Shown here one piece after another: positions 1 to 8,126 of a DNA stretch of 64,000 bases. The DNA comes from Hyphomicrobiales bacterium (lineage in GTDB: Bacteria; Pseudomonadota; Alphaproteobacteria; Rhizobiales; Beijerinckiaceae). A program made the translations under genes and the position numbers. The stretch lies in contig JAGWTA010000001.1 in the NCBI GenBank assembly GCA_028869185.1, positions 186,001 through 250,000 on the forward strand, written 5' to 3'. Each line of letters opens with the position of its first letter. Positions within the stretch are counted from its first letter, which is position 1. Under the pieces are notes generated by a model. That model had not been told where the DNA came from. It saw nothing but the letters and a program-made list of their open reading frames with translations, and did not search any database.

Positions 1-411
1 CGCGGGCAGATCGTGCCTCATCCCAATATGGCGCCGCCGAATCAGGCGCGCCCGATGCCGCCGCAGGGACAATGGACGCCCCGACCGCAACCCGCCCCTC
101 AGGCTCCTGCGCCCCGGGGCGCGCCCGGCCAGCGCTGGGGCGGCGGCGCGCCGGGCCCGCAACCCGGCTGGGGCGGCGGTCCGAGGCCGCGACCGGGTTG
201 GGACGGCGACCGCTGGCGGCGTGAGCCCGGCTGGGGCGGCCCGCCGATCGTCGTCGCGCCGGCCTATCCATATCCAGGATATTCAGACGACTATGGCCAG
301 ACCTGCGTTACCCGCTACATGACCTGTGATCTCTGGCGGGCCGCGCCGGTGGATACGCGCTGCTATTGCCGCACGCCGGGCGGCCGCCGGCTGCGGGGCC
401 ATGTCGAATAA
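1..411 (+). CDS. Pro/Gly-rich secreted-type protein, C-terminal part
   Basis: The reading frame is open to the left edge of the window, so the true start probably lies outside; the first possible internal start is a GTG at 13. The visible part is low complexity, rich in Pro, Gly, Arg and Trp over about 85 residues. It ends in a short compact segment with four cysteines and several aromatic residues (Tyr, Trp) around residues 95-125. Small proteins with this layout are common in Rhizobiales and are usually exported, but no signal peptide is visible here because the N-terminus is missing. I do not recognise a family and assign no function. It lies 157 bases upstream of hemA on the same strand with a hairpin between, so it is probably a separate transcription unit. 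Confidence 0.55.
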   Translation, partial: RGQIVPHPNMAPPNQARPMPPQGQWTPRPQPAPQAPAPRGAPGQRWGGGAPGPQPGWGGGPRPRPGWDGDRWRREPGWGGPPIVVAPAYPYPGYSDDYGQTCVTRYMTCDLWRAAPVDTRCYCRTPGGRRLRGHVE

Positions 412-489
412 TTCCGGTTTGCGCTGGATCAAGATGTGGCCGCCTGTGGCGTTCTGTCGCTCGCCATGAGGCCCGGGACGCGCTATCAT

Positions 490-503
490 TTGGAACTGTT
501 CAA
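490..503 (+). promoter_or_regulatory. degenerate FNR/FixK-like palindrome ahead of hemA
   Basis: The 14-base element has the TTG-N8-CAA frame of the FNR/FixK box (full consensus TTGAT-N4-ATCAA), but the inner dinucleotides do not match. FnrL or FixK control of hemA is known in other alphaproteobacteria. The position, about 65 bases upstream of the start codon, is plausible, but the match is weak. Confidence 0.25.
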
Positions 504-516
504 ACTTTAAGCGGCT

Positions 517-547
517 CCGCTTCGGCCTGAAAGCCGGCCCGAAGCGG
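517..547 (+). promoter_or_regulatory. stem-loop in the hemA leader
   Basis: A perfect 9-bp inverted repeat (517-525 and 539-547) with a 13-base loop ends about 20 bases before the hemA start codon, next to its Shine-Dalgarno region. No T-tract follows, so it is not a standard terminator. It may be a leader structure, or the end of the upstream transcript. Confidence 0.4.
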
Positions 548-568
548 CGCCGAAAAAGGGATGGAAAC

Positions 569-1849
569 ATGGGGTACCGGCGGTTCTTCGAAGCCTCGAT
601 CGGCCAGCTTCGGAACGAGCGACGTTACCGCGTCTTCGCCAATCTCGAACGCAGCGCGAGTGAATTTCCGCGCGCCACCTGGCGTTTCGAAAACGGCGGC
701 GAGCGGCAGGTCACCATCTGGTGCTCAAACGATTATCTCGGCATGGGTCGCCATCCCGACTCGATCGCAGCAATGCAGGAGACGGCTGCGCGCATGGGCG
801 TCGGCGCCGGCGGCACGCGCAATATTTCGGGCACCAACCATCCGCTCGTGCAGCTCGAGGCCGAACTGGCGGATCTGCACGGCAAGGAAGCAGCGCTCGT
901 CTTCACCTCCGGCTGGGTGTCCAACCTGGCGGCTATTTCCACCATCGCGGACCTTCTGCCCGACTGCGTCATCCTTTCGGACGCGCTCAATCATAATTCC
1001 ATGATCGAGGGCGTTCGCCGCTCGAAGGCCGAGAAGCAGGTGTGGCGTCACAACGACCTCGCCCATCTCGAGGAATTGCTGATCGCCGCTGGCGATCGTC
1101 CCAAGCTCGTCGTTTTCGAAAGCCTGTATTCGATGGACGGCGACATCGCCGATGTGAACGCCATCGCCGATCTCGCCAAGAAATACGGCGCGATGACCTA
1201 TATCGACGAAGTCCACGCGGTCGGCATGTATGGGCCGCGCGGCGCGGGCGTTTGCGAACGCGACGGCGCGATGGACCGCATCGACGTGATCGAGGGCACG
1301 CTGGCCAAGGGGTTTGGCGCGCTTGGCGGTTACATTGCGGGTGATGCGGCCGTCATTGACGCTGTGCGCTCCTACGCGCCGTCCTTCATTTTCACGACGG
1401 CGCTGCCGCCGCCGGTCGCCGCCGCAGCCTGTCAGGCGGTGCGCACGCTGAAAGCGCGCCCGGATCTGCGCGAATTGCATCAACGTCAGGCGCGCACCAC
1501 CAAGCATGCGCTGGAAGCGGCCGGCCTGCCGGTGCTCGACAATCCCTCGCATATCGTGCCGGTGATGGTGCGCGACGCCGACCTCTGCAAGAAGGCGAGC
1601 GATCTGCTGATGGATCGTTACGGCATCTATATTCAGCCGATCAATTATCCGACCGTGCCGCGCGGCGAAGAGCGCTTGCGCATCACGCCGACGCCGCTGC
1701 ACACCGACGCCCATATCGCCGAACTCGTCGAAGCGCTGGTCGATGTGTGGAACACGCTCGGCCTGCCGTTCTCGACGGACGAAAAGGCGATTGCGGAAAC
1801 CAAAGACGCCAAATGCGTCTATCCCGACCTGAAAAAAGCCGCCGAATAA
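569..1849 (+). CDS. hemA: 5-aminolevulinate synthase (HemA)
   Basis: This PLP enzyme condenses glycine with succinyl-CoA to 5-aminolevulinate, the first step of tetrapyrrole synthesis by the C4 (Shemin) route typical of alphaproteobacteria. The 426-residue product is of normal length. It shows the alpha-oxoamine synthase fold signatures: the substrate region around NDYLGMG (residues 54-60), the [10 protein letters not shown] loop (79-88), the PLP-contacting DEVHAVG (213-219) and the Schiff-base lysine K247 in GTLAKGFG. The ATG at 569 follows a purine-rich AAAAAGGGA site. The gene is monocistronic: an upstream hairpin and a strong terminator at 1867-1901 bracket it. The identification is secure. 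Confidence 0.97.
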   Translation: MGYRRFFEASIGQLRNERRYRVFANLERSASEFPRATWRFENGGERQVTIWCSNDYLGMGRHPDSIAAMQETAARMGVGAGGTRNISGTNHPLVQLEAELADLHGKEAALVFTSGWVSNLAAISTIADLLPDCVILSDALNHNSMIEGVRRSKAEKQVWRHNDLAHLEELLIAAGDRPKLVVFESLYSMDGDIADVNAIADLAKKYGAMTYIDEVHAVGMYGPRGAGVCERDGAMDRIDVIEGTLAKGFGALGGYIAGDAAVIDAVRSYAPSFIFTTALPPPVAAAACQAVRTLKARPDLRELHQRQARTTKHALEAAGLPVLDNPSHIVPVMVRDADLCKKASDLLMDRYGIYIQPINYPTVPRGEERLRITPTPLHTDAHIAELVEALVDVWNTLGLPFSTDEKAIAETKDAKCVYPDLKKAAE

Positions 1850-1866
1850 ATCGACGGCCAAGCCTG

Positions 1867-1901
1867 AAAAACACCCGGGACTTGCGCCCGGGTTTTTTAT
1901 T
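1867..1901. terminator. bidirectional intrinsic terminator after hemA
   Basis: A 7-bp GC-rich stem (ACCCGGG at 1873-1879, CCCGGGT at 1887-1893) is followed on the plus strand by a run of T, and preceded by a run of A that gives T on the other strand. It serves convergent hemA and the AbrB-family gene, whose stop codon lies inside the T-run. Confidence 0.85.
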
Positions 1902-2955
1902 GCGCCGGGCCATCCGGCGAATGGGTCAGCGGATCGTCATCGCCGAGGTAGAACCGGCTGGCGAGCGGCAGCGCGAACGAGATCAGAAAAAACCGCGCCA
2001 GATGATGCGCGCCGACATAAACCGGATCGACGCCCAGCGCGAAGGCGAGCAGCGTCATCGCTTCAAGGCCGCCTGGCGCAAAGGCGAGCAGGGTCTGCGC
2101 GAAAGGCTTGCCGAGCATCGCAGTCGCAACGCCCGCAAACATGGCCGACAGCGCGAGCGCCGCAACGAACGAGGCGAGCGCCGCCGCGGCCGATTGTTGC
2201 AGCACGGCGCGCTTGAACCCGCTGAATCGCGCCCCGACCCAGGCGCCGATGCACATTTGCGCGATCGCCGTCAGCAGCGGCGGCGCACGCCCCGCCGCAA
2301 AGCCCGTCGCATGCGCGATCCCCGAAACGAACATCGCGCCAAACAGCAGCCCGGCCGCAAGGCCCAGCCTTTCGAGGCCATAGCCGGCGGCGACCGCAAA
2401 GGGCAGCAACATGAGGACAAGCGGCCAGGAATCGTAAACGACGTTGAGCTGCGCGGCATGCGCGCCTGTTTCGGCGGCGACGAGCGGCGCCACGCCCATC
2501 AGCAGAAAGACGCGGCTGACTTGCACCACCGCCATGCGCGGCAGATCGACTCCCTTCACATTGGTTGCGACGGCAAAGACGAAAGACAGCGCGCCGGGGA
2601 TGGATGCAAAAAACGCGGTCTGGCGGTTCCAGCCCGGCCGCGCGCGCAAAATGGCGGCGCTGACAAAAGTGGCGGCTGTCACGCCGACAGCCATGAGCGC
2701 GAGCGAGAGAGGATAGGCGGACAGCGAATGCATCATCGCGGGCGTGACCGCGGTGCCGATGGCGAGCCCGGAAAAAATCATCGCTGCCCAGCGCACGGGT
2801 TCGGGCGGCTGCGCCGCCTTCCCCGCCAGCGCCAGCAAAGCGACCGCAAACATCGAGCCGGAAAGCCAACCGGCCGGCACGCCGAGCGCAGCAACGCCCG
2901 CGCCGCCCGCCAGCGCCGAAACCGTCATCAAGGCATAAACGCCGCCGCGCCGCAT
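1897..2955 (-). CDS. AbrB-family (putative ammonia monooxygenase/AbrB duplication) membrane protein
   Basis: This is a 352-residue, very hydrophobic protein with about ten predicted membrane segments and the internally duplicated Ala/Gly-rich layout of the AbrB membrane-protein family (PF05145). Database names such as 'ammonia monooxygenase' are misleading, since no enzyme activity is implied by the sequence; a transport role is usual inference. I place the start at the ATG at 2955 because an AGGA site lies just upstream. A longer frame with a TTG start at 2988 would begin inside the terminator stem of mscL. The gene follows mscL on the same strand, but that terminator sits only 17 bases before its start codon. 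Confidence 0.8.
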   Translation of the reverse strand: MRRGGVYALMTVSALAGGAGVAALGVPAGWLSGSMFAVALLALAGKAAQPPEPVRWAAMIFSGLAIGTAVTPAMMHSLSAYPLSLALMAVGVTAATFVSAAILRARPGWNRQTAFFASIPGALSFVFAVATNVKGVDLPRMAVVQVSRVFLLMGVAPLVAAETGAHAAQLNVVYDSWPLVLMLLPFAVAAGYGLERLGLAAGLLFGAMFVSGIAHATGFAAGRAPPLLTAIAQMCIGAWVGARFSGFKRAVLQQSAAAALASFVAALALSAMFAGVATAMLGKPFAQTLLAFAPGGLEAMTLLAFALGVDPVYVGAHHLARFFLISFALPLASRFYLGDDDPLTHSPDGPAQ

Positions 2956-2971
2956 CGCATTCCTGTGCAAC

Positions 2972-2999
2972 AAAAAAACCCGCCGCAAAATGCGGCGGG
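2972..2999 (-). terminator. intrinsic terminator after mscL
   Basis: An 8-bp stem (CCCGCCGC at 2979-2986 with GCGGCGGG at 2992-2999) encloses a five-base loop. On the minus strand it is followed by seven T, the classical Rho-independent form. It ends mscL transcription and lies directly ahead of the AbrB-family gene. Confidence 0.85.
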
Positions 3000-3045
3000 T
3001 AAAACCATCGGCCAGAAAAAGCCGATCAAATCGCCGGCGCTGAAA

Positions 3046-3468
3046 TTACCGCCGGGCGAGCGAGTCGCGGATTTCGCGCAGCAGCACGACTTCTTCCGGC
3101 GGCGGCGGCGGAGCAGCCGGAGCCTCGTCCTTCTTCTTGATGAGTCGGTTCATCTGACGGATCACGAGGAAGAGAACGAAAGCGACGATCAGGAAGTTGA
3201 CGACGGCCGTCAGGAAGGCGCCGTAACCCAGAACCGCGCCGGCCTTCTTGGCGTCGGCATAGGACGCGACATTGGCCGGAACAGACGAGGAAAGGCGAAG
3301 GAAATAATTCGAGAAGTCGAGACCGCCGAACACGGCGCCAATCAACGGCATGATGATGTCGTCGACGAGGGAGGCAACGATTTTCGAGAAAGCCGCGCCG
3401 ATAATGACGCCGACCGCCATGTCGAGCACGTTGCCCTTCATGGCGAATTCTTTGAATTCTTTCAACAT
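3046..3468 (-). CDS. mscL: large-conductance mechanosensitive channel MscL
   Basis: MscL is an inner-membrane homopentamer that opens under membrane tension to release solutes during osmotic downshock. The 140-residue product has the standard layout: an N-terminal amphipathic helix ([14 protein letters not shown]), first membrane segment with the Gly/Ala-rich gate (residues 16-36), a periplasmic loop, second membrane segment (about 77-100) and a cytoplasmic helix. A short Pro-rich linker (PAAPPPPP) precedes the C-terminal bundle. The ATG at 3468 has an AGGAAA site eight bases upstream. It is followed by its own terminator. The identification is secure. Confidence 0.97.
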   Translation of the reverse strand: MLKEFKEFAMKGNVLDMAVGVIIGAAFSKIVASLVDDIIMPLIGAVFGGLDFSNYFLRLSSSVPANVASYADAKKAGAVLGYGAFLTAVVNFLIVAFVLFLVIRQMNRLIKKKDEAPAAPPPPPEEVVLLREIRDSLARR

Positions 3469-3617
3469 TCTTAGGTTTCCTGTTTTTGGGCCGCGCGACC
3501 GGGACGCTGGCGCGGGCGGAAATTAACAGATTTTAACGATTTGCCAATCCGTTGCTGTGGATTGCGCTAGACTGCGATCTTGCAAGCAACGCCGGACCTG
3601 CCGGCAGGATTGGGCGC

Positions 3618-6600
3618 ATGATCGCAGGTTGGGCGGCCGTACTGACAACCCTGGCCTATACGGGCCTTCTGTTCGCAATCGCCATGTTTGGCGATACGCG
3701 CGGCCGCGCCCTGACGCGCGGCCCGTTGCGGAGCGCCGTCTATGCGATGGCGCTTGGCGTCTATTGCACATCGTGGACCTTTTACGGCTCGGTCGGTCTG
3801 GCCTCCGCATCCGCCTGGCAGTTCCTGCCGATCTATGTCGGGCCGTTGCTTGTCTACCTGTTCGGCGGGCGTCTGTTGCGGCGCATCGTCCTGCTGTCGC
3901 GCAGCCAGTCCATCACATCGGTCGCCGATTTCGTCGCCGCTCGCTACGGCAAGGCCGAGAGCGTTGCAACCGTGGCCACATTGCTGTGCGTTGTCGCCGC
4001 CATTCCCTACATCGCGCTGCAATTGAAGGCGATTATCGGCTCGCTGGAGCTGGTGCTGGGTTCGCTCGACGCCAACGAAGTGATCGCCGCCGGCGATTAC
4101 GCGCTCCCCAGCGGCGTCTTCGTGCCTGTTGCTCTGGCGACATTCGCCATGATGTTCGGCACGCGCCGCGTCGACGCAACCGAGACGCAGGACGGGCTCA
4201 TGCTGGCCATCGCCGTGGAATCCGTCGTGAAGCTGGCCGCGTTTCTCGCTGTCGGCGCCTTCGTGACCTTCGGCGTGTTCGGCGGCTTTTCCGATCTTCT
4301 GGCGCAGGGCTTGCGCAATGCTGCGACCACGCGCGTGCTCGCTGCGCCCGTCGACTGGACCAACGCCATCACGATGACGATGCTTTCTGCGGTCGCCATC
4401 GTTCTTTTGCCGCGCCAGTTTCATGTCACATTCGTCGAGAACCGCGATCCGCGCGACATTGGCGTCGCGTCGTGGGTGTTTCCGTCTTATCTGATCGCGA
4501 TCAACATTTTTGTCGTGCCGCTCGCGCTCGCCGGCCTGCTTCTGTTTCCGCAAGCCGGGCTCGACCGCGACATGACCGTTCTGGCGCTGCCTTTGGCGCG
4601 TCATCACAATCTTCTGGCGATTTTCGTGATGCTCGGCGGGATTTCCGCTGGCACGGCGATGGTTGTTGTGGAGAGCGTCGCGCTTTCCATCATGCTGACC
4701 AACGACCTCGTGCTGCCGCTGGTCTTGCGCCGCGACGGCGGCCCGGCGCCAGCGGCGCCGGGCGGCATTGGATCGCGCATTCTCATCACGCGGCGCATCG
4801 CCATCGCCGCTGTCGTTGCGCTCGCATATCTCTATGTGCGCATGGCGCCGCGCGATGCAGGGCTGGCGGCAATCGGGCTTTTGTCTTTTTCCGGCATCGC
4901 TCAGATCGCGCCGGCATTTTTCGGCGGCCTGTTCTGGCGCGGCGCCTCGCGCGAGGGCGCGCTCGCCGGCATGGTCGTCGGCGCGCTCGTCTGGGCTTAC
5001 ACATTGCTGCTCACCTCGCTCAATCCAAGCTGGCCGCCGCTCGCCAATGTGCTCTCCCATGGCCCATTCGCAATTGCATGGCTGAAGCCGACGCAATTGT
5101 TCGGACTTGATCTGCAAACCTTGCCGCACGGCGTTTTCTGGTCGCTTGGGTTCAACATTCTCGCCTATGTCGCCGTTTCGCTGTGGCGCAAGCCTGAAGG
5201 TGTCGAGAATATTCAGGCCGATTCCTTCTCGCCGCATCCCGGCCTCGATGCAGATGCGCCCGGCGCCTTTCGTTTGTGGCGCTCCAGCGTGACAGCGGGC
5301 GAACTCGAGGCGACCGTTGCGCGCTATCTGGGTTCCGAGCGCACGCGCATCGCCTTCGATTCCTTTTTTGTCACGCGCGGCGCCGAACGCCGACGCGCGC
5401 AGGCCGCAGACGCTCATCTCATGCGCTTTGCCGAACGTCTGCTTGCTTCGGCCATCGGCGCCGCTTCGTCTCGGCTCGTTCTTTCGCTGGCGTTGAGCCG
5501 CCGCAACCTGTCGCACAAAACGGCCTTGAAACTCGTCGACGAAGCTTCGGCCGCCATTCAATACAATCGCGACCTCCTGCAATACGCCATCGATTTTGCC
5601 CGTCAGGGCATCACGGTGGTCGACCGCGAACAACGGCTGATCTGCTGGAACCGCGAGTTCCGTCAATTGTTCGATCTGCCGGAAGAGTTTCTGCAAGTCG
5701 GCGTCAGCGTCGAGGAGATCGTGCGCTTCAATGCGCAGCGCGGTCTTTACGGCTCGGAATCGGTCGAGCATTACGTTGCAACGCGCGTTCCCTCGCTCAT
5801 CAACGAGCGGCGGCCCTCGCGCGTGTTCCTCGACGCTTCCGGCCGCACCATCGAGGTGCGTTCGGCCGGCATGCCCGATGGCGGCGTCGTGACGACCTAT
5901 ACGGATGTCACCCAGCAGGTGGAGGCTGAAAAGGCGCTCGAGGCGACGAACGAAACGCTGGAGCAGCGCGTGCGCGATCGCACGAATGAACTGGAGCTTC
6001 TGAACGCCGAACTGGCCGATGCGAAGGCTTCGGCCGAAGACGCCAACCTTTCCAAGACGCGGTTTCTGGCCGCCGCCAGCCACGACATTCTACAGCCGCT
6101 CAACGCCGCCCGTCTCTACACGACGGCGCTCGCCGAACGCGCGCGCAGCCATACGCTGGAGCCCGAGGACACGCGGCGTCTGGCCGACAATGTCGACGCC
6201 TCGCTCGAGGCGGTCGAGGAGATTCTCACCGCCTTGCTCGATATTTCACGCCTCGACGCCGGCGCGATGAAAGCCGAACTGGGCGCCATTCGCCTTGCCG
6301 ATATTTTCGCGCAGCTCAGAATCGAGTTCGAGCCGCTCGCAAAGGCCAAGAATCTGGAGTTGCGCTTTACTGCAACGCAGGTCTGGATTCGCTCCGATCG
6401 GAGGCTGCTGCGCCGCCTTCTTCAAAATTTCGTCTCAAACGCCATTAAATATACGCAAAGCGGAAAGGTTTTGATCGGCGTGCGCCGGCGCGGGCCGGGC
6501 AGGGCGCGGATCGAGGTCTGGGATACCGGCGTCGGCATCGCGACCGATCAGCAATCGGCGATCTTCCGCGAATTTGCGCGCCTCGATGCGGGGCAGCGCG

Positions 6601-7169
6601 CAGCGCCCGGGCTTGGGCTCGGCCTGTCGATCGTCGAACGGCTCGCGCGCGTTCTTGAAGCCGATATGGGTTTGCGTTCGCGCAGCGGCTCCGGTTCCGT
6701 TTTCTGGGTGGACGCGCCGGTGACTGCGCCCGCCCGCGTCATGGCGAGCGAAGAAGAAGGCCCGCCCGCGCTCGGTCGCCCGCTCGCCGGCATGATCGTC
6801 TGCGCCATCGACAACGAGCCGGCAATTTTGGAGGGCATGCGCACCCTGCTCGGCGGCTGGGGGTGCCGCGTCTTCACCGGCGCCAACGCGCCTTTGGCGG
6901 CGCAGGCGCTGGAAAGCGCCCAGTGCGCGCCGCACGCCATCGTCGCCGATTATCATCTCGACGGCGGCGACGGGCTCGGCGCGATTGCCGAATTGCGCGC
7001 CCGTTATGGCGAGTCGACGCCTGCGGTCCTGCTGACCGCCGACCGCACGGATGATTTGCGCAACGTAGCGAGCGAGCAGGACGTGCGCGTGCTCTCCAAG
7101 CCCCTGCGGCCCGCTGCGTTGCGTTCTCTGCTTGCGCAATGGCGCGTCACGCAGCGCGCCGCGGAATAA
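3618..7169 (+). CDS. hybrid sensor histidine kinase with sodium/solute symporter-like sensor domain (NahK/ErcS-type)
   Basis: This 1183-residue protein starts with a large membrane domain of about 12-13 segments (residues 1-510) resembling SSF/SLC5 transporters. It continues with a PAS domain (about 640-755), a coiled coil, and a histidine kinase core: H-box SHDILQPLN with phospho-acceptor H822, N-box QNFVSNAIKYT, DTGVGI and GLGLGLSIV. A receiver domain with phospho-acceptor D1111 (in VADYHLD) and a terminal-region lysine (SKPLRP) ends it. The layout matches CbrA-like and NahK/ErcS hybrid kinases of carbon or energy signalling. I chose the ATG at 3618; the frame extends upstream to a TTG at 3552 with no ribosome site. 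No response-regulator gene is adjacent, so the downstream partner is unknown. Confidence 0.9.
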   Translation: MIAGWAAVLTTLAYTGLLFAIAMFGDTRGRALTRGPLRSAVYAMALGVYCTSWTFYGSVGLASASAWQFLPIYVGPLLVYLFGGRLLRRIVLLSRSQSITSVADFVAARYGKAESVATVATLLCVVAAIPYIALQLKAIIGSLELVLGSLDANEVIAAGDYALPSGVFVPVALATFAMMFGTRRVDATETQDGLMLAIAVESVVKLAAFLAVGAFVTFGVFGGFSDLLAQGLRNAATTRVLAAPVDWTNAITMTMLSAVAIVLLPRQFHVTFVENRDPRDIGVASWVFPSYLIAINIFVVPLALAGLLLFPQAGLDRDMTVLALPLARHHNLLAIFVMLGGISAGTAMVVVESVALSIMLTNDLVLPLVLRRDGGPAPAAPGGIGSRILITRRIAIAAVVALAYLYVRMAPRDAGLAAIGLLSFSGIAQIAPAFFGGLFWRGASREGALAGMVVGALVWAYTLLLTSLNPSWPPLANVLSHGPFAIAWLKPTQLFGLDLQTLPHGVFWSLGFNILAYVAVSLWRKPEGVENIQADSFSPHPGLDADAPGAFRLWRSSVTAGELEATVARYLGSERTRIAFDSFFVTRGAERRRAQAADAHLMRFAERLLASAIGAASSRLVLSLALSRRNLSHKTALKLVDEASAAIQYNRDLLQYAIDFARQGITVVDREQRLICWNREFRQLFDLPEEFLQVGVSVEEIVRFNAQRGLYGSESVEHYVATRVPSLINERRPSRVFLDASGRTIEVRSAGMPDGGVVTTYTDVTQQVEAEKALEATNETLEQRVRDRTNELELLNAELADAKASAEDANLSKTRFLAAASHDILQPLNAARLYTTALAERARSHTLEPEDTRRLADNVDASLEAVEEILTALLDISRLDAGAMKAELGAIRLADIFAQLRIEFEPLAKAKNLELRFTATQVWIRSDRRLLRRLLQNFVSNAIKYTQSGKVLIGVRRRGPGRARIEVWDTGVGIATDQQSAIFREFARLDAGQRAAPGLGLGLSIVERLARVLEADMGLRSRSGSGSVFWVDAPVTAPARVMASEEEGPPALGRPLAGMIVCAIDNEPAILEGMRTLLGGWGCRVFTGANAPLAAQALESAQCAPHAIVADYHLDGGDGLGAIAELRARYGESTPAVLLTADRTDDLRNVASEQDVRVLSKPLRPAALRSLLAQWRVTQRAAE

Positions 7170-7262
7170 ACAACGACAATTGCGCTGCGCGCCGCCAGGT
7201 GGTTTCCTGTCGATAACGCGATGTTCTGTTGCAGTATAGGTAAGCGTCAAGGAGTTGAGATC

Positions 7263-8126
7263 ATGGTCGAAGCGATTCGAACATTCTGGAAAGGCCATTT
7301 GCGCCTCGCGCTCGTCACCATCCCCGTACGTCTGGTGACGGCCGAAAAGCCCGAAGCGACGCCGAAGTTTCACCAGATCGACCGGGAAACGAAACAGCGG
7401 ATTCGCTATGTGAAAATGGCGCCTGGCCGCGGCGAGGTGAAAAAGGAAGACATCGTGATGGGCTACGAGGTCGAGCCCGGCAATTACGTATTGATGGAAG
7501 ACGGCGAACTTGACGCGGTCAAGCTGGAAACGCGACACACGATCGAGCTCACGCAATTCGTCGATCAGCACGAAATCGATCCGCTGTATTTCGAGCGTCC
7601 CTATTACATGCTGCCCGACGGCGATATCGCCGAAGAAGGCTATGCGGTCATTCGCGATGCGTTGCGCGCCAGCGGCAAGGCGGCGATTGGCCAACTCACC
7701 TTGCGCGGCAAGGAAAATCTGGTCGCGATCTATCCCGGCGGCGCCGGCCTTGTGGTCGACACGATGCGCTATGAAGAAGAGATCAAGGACGCCGACGATG
7801 TCTTCTCCGGTCTTGGAAAGGCCAAAACGCGGCCGGACATGGTGAAGATGGCCGAAGAGTTGATTGCATCGCGCACGGAGCCCTTCGAACCCTCGCGATA
7901 CAAAAACCATTATGCGGACGCGCTGCGCGAACTTGTGAAAAGCAAGATGTCCAAGGGCGAGGCCGTTTCGGTCGAACAGGCCGACAAGCCCGCCGCCAAG
8001 GTGCTCGACTTCATGGAGGCGCTCAAGCGCTCGGTCAGCAACGCCGGCGCGGCGCAGGCCGAGCCCGAGAAGACGAAGAAAACGCCGTCCAAGCCGACGA
8101 AAGGCAAATCCAAGCGGAGCGCATAA
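7263..8126 (+). CDS. ku: Ku protein (non-homologous end joining)
   Basis: Bacterial Ku is a homodimeric ring that binds DNA double-strand ends and recruits LigD. The 287-residue product carries the Ku core beta-barrel (residues 1-230, beginning FWKGHLRLALVTIPVRL) and a Lys/Pro-rich basic tail that in this family contacts DNA or LigD. The ATG at 7263 has a strong AAGGAG site at 7249-7254; a longer frame from 7221 lacks one. Its TAA is followed without any spacer by the GTG of ligD, so the two are translationally coupled. The gene is secure. Confidence 0.96.
   Translation: MVEAIRTFWKGHLRLALVTIPVRLVTAEKPEATPKFHQIDRETKQRIRYVKMAPGRGEVKKEDIVMGYEVEPGNYVLMEDGELDAVKLETRHTIELTQFVDQHEIDPLYFERPYYMLPDGDIAEEGYAVIRDALRASGKAAIGQLTLRGKENLVAIYPGGAGLVVDTMRYEEEIKDADDVFSGLGKAKTRPDMVKMAEELIASRTEPFEPSRYKNHYADALRELVKSKMSKGEAVSVEQADKPAAKVLDFMEALKRSVSNAGAAQAEPEKTKKTPSKPTKGKSKRSA

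Noticed and set aside
2956-2988. upstream TTG start for the AbrB-family gene
   Set aside because: It lies in the terminator stem of mscL and has no ribosome site. The ATG at 2955 has an AGGA site.
1747-3474. long open frame antisense to the AbrB-family and mscL genes
   Set aside because: Its low-complexity Arg-rich translation crosses two terminators and opposes two clear gene families.
3567-6083. long open frame antisense to the hybrid histidine kinase
   Set aside because: It has no domain or start signal, and the kinase frame shows complete motifs.
7170-7262. LexA or EcfG promoter ahead of ku
   Set aside because: No GTTC-N7-GTTC pair and no GGAAC/CGTT pair with proper spacing is present.
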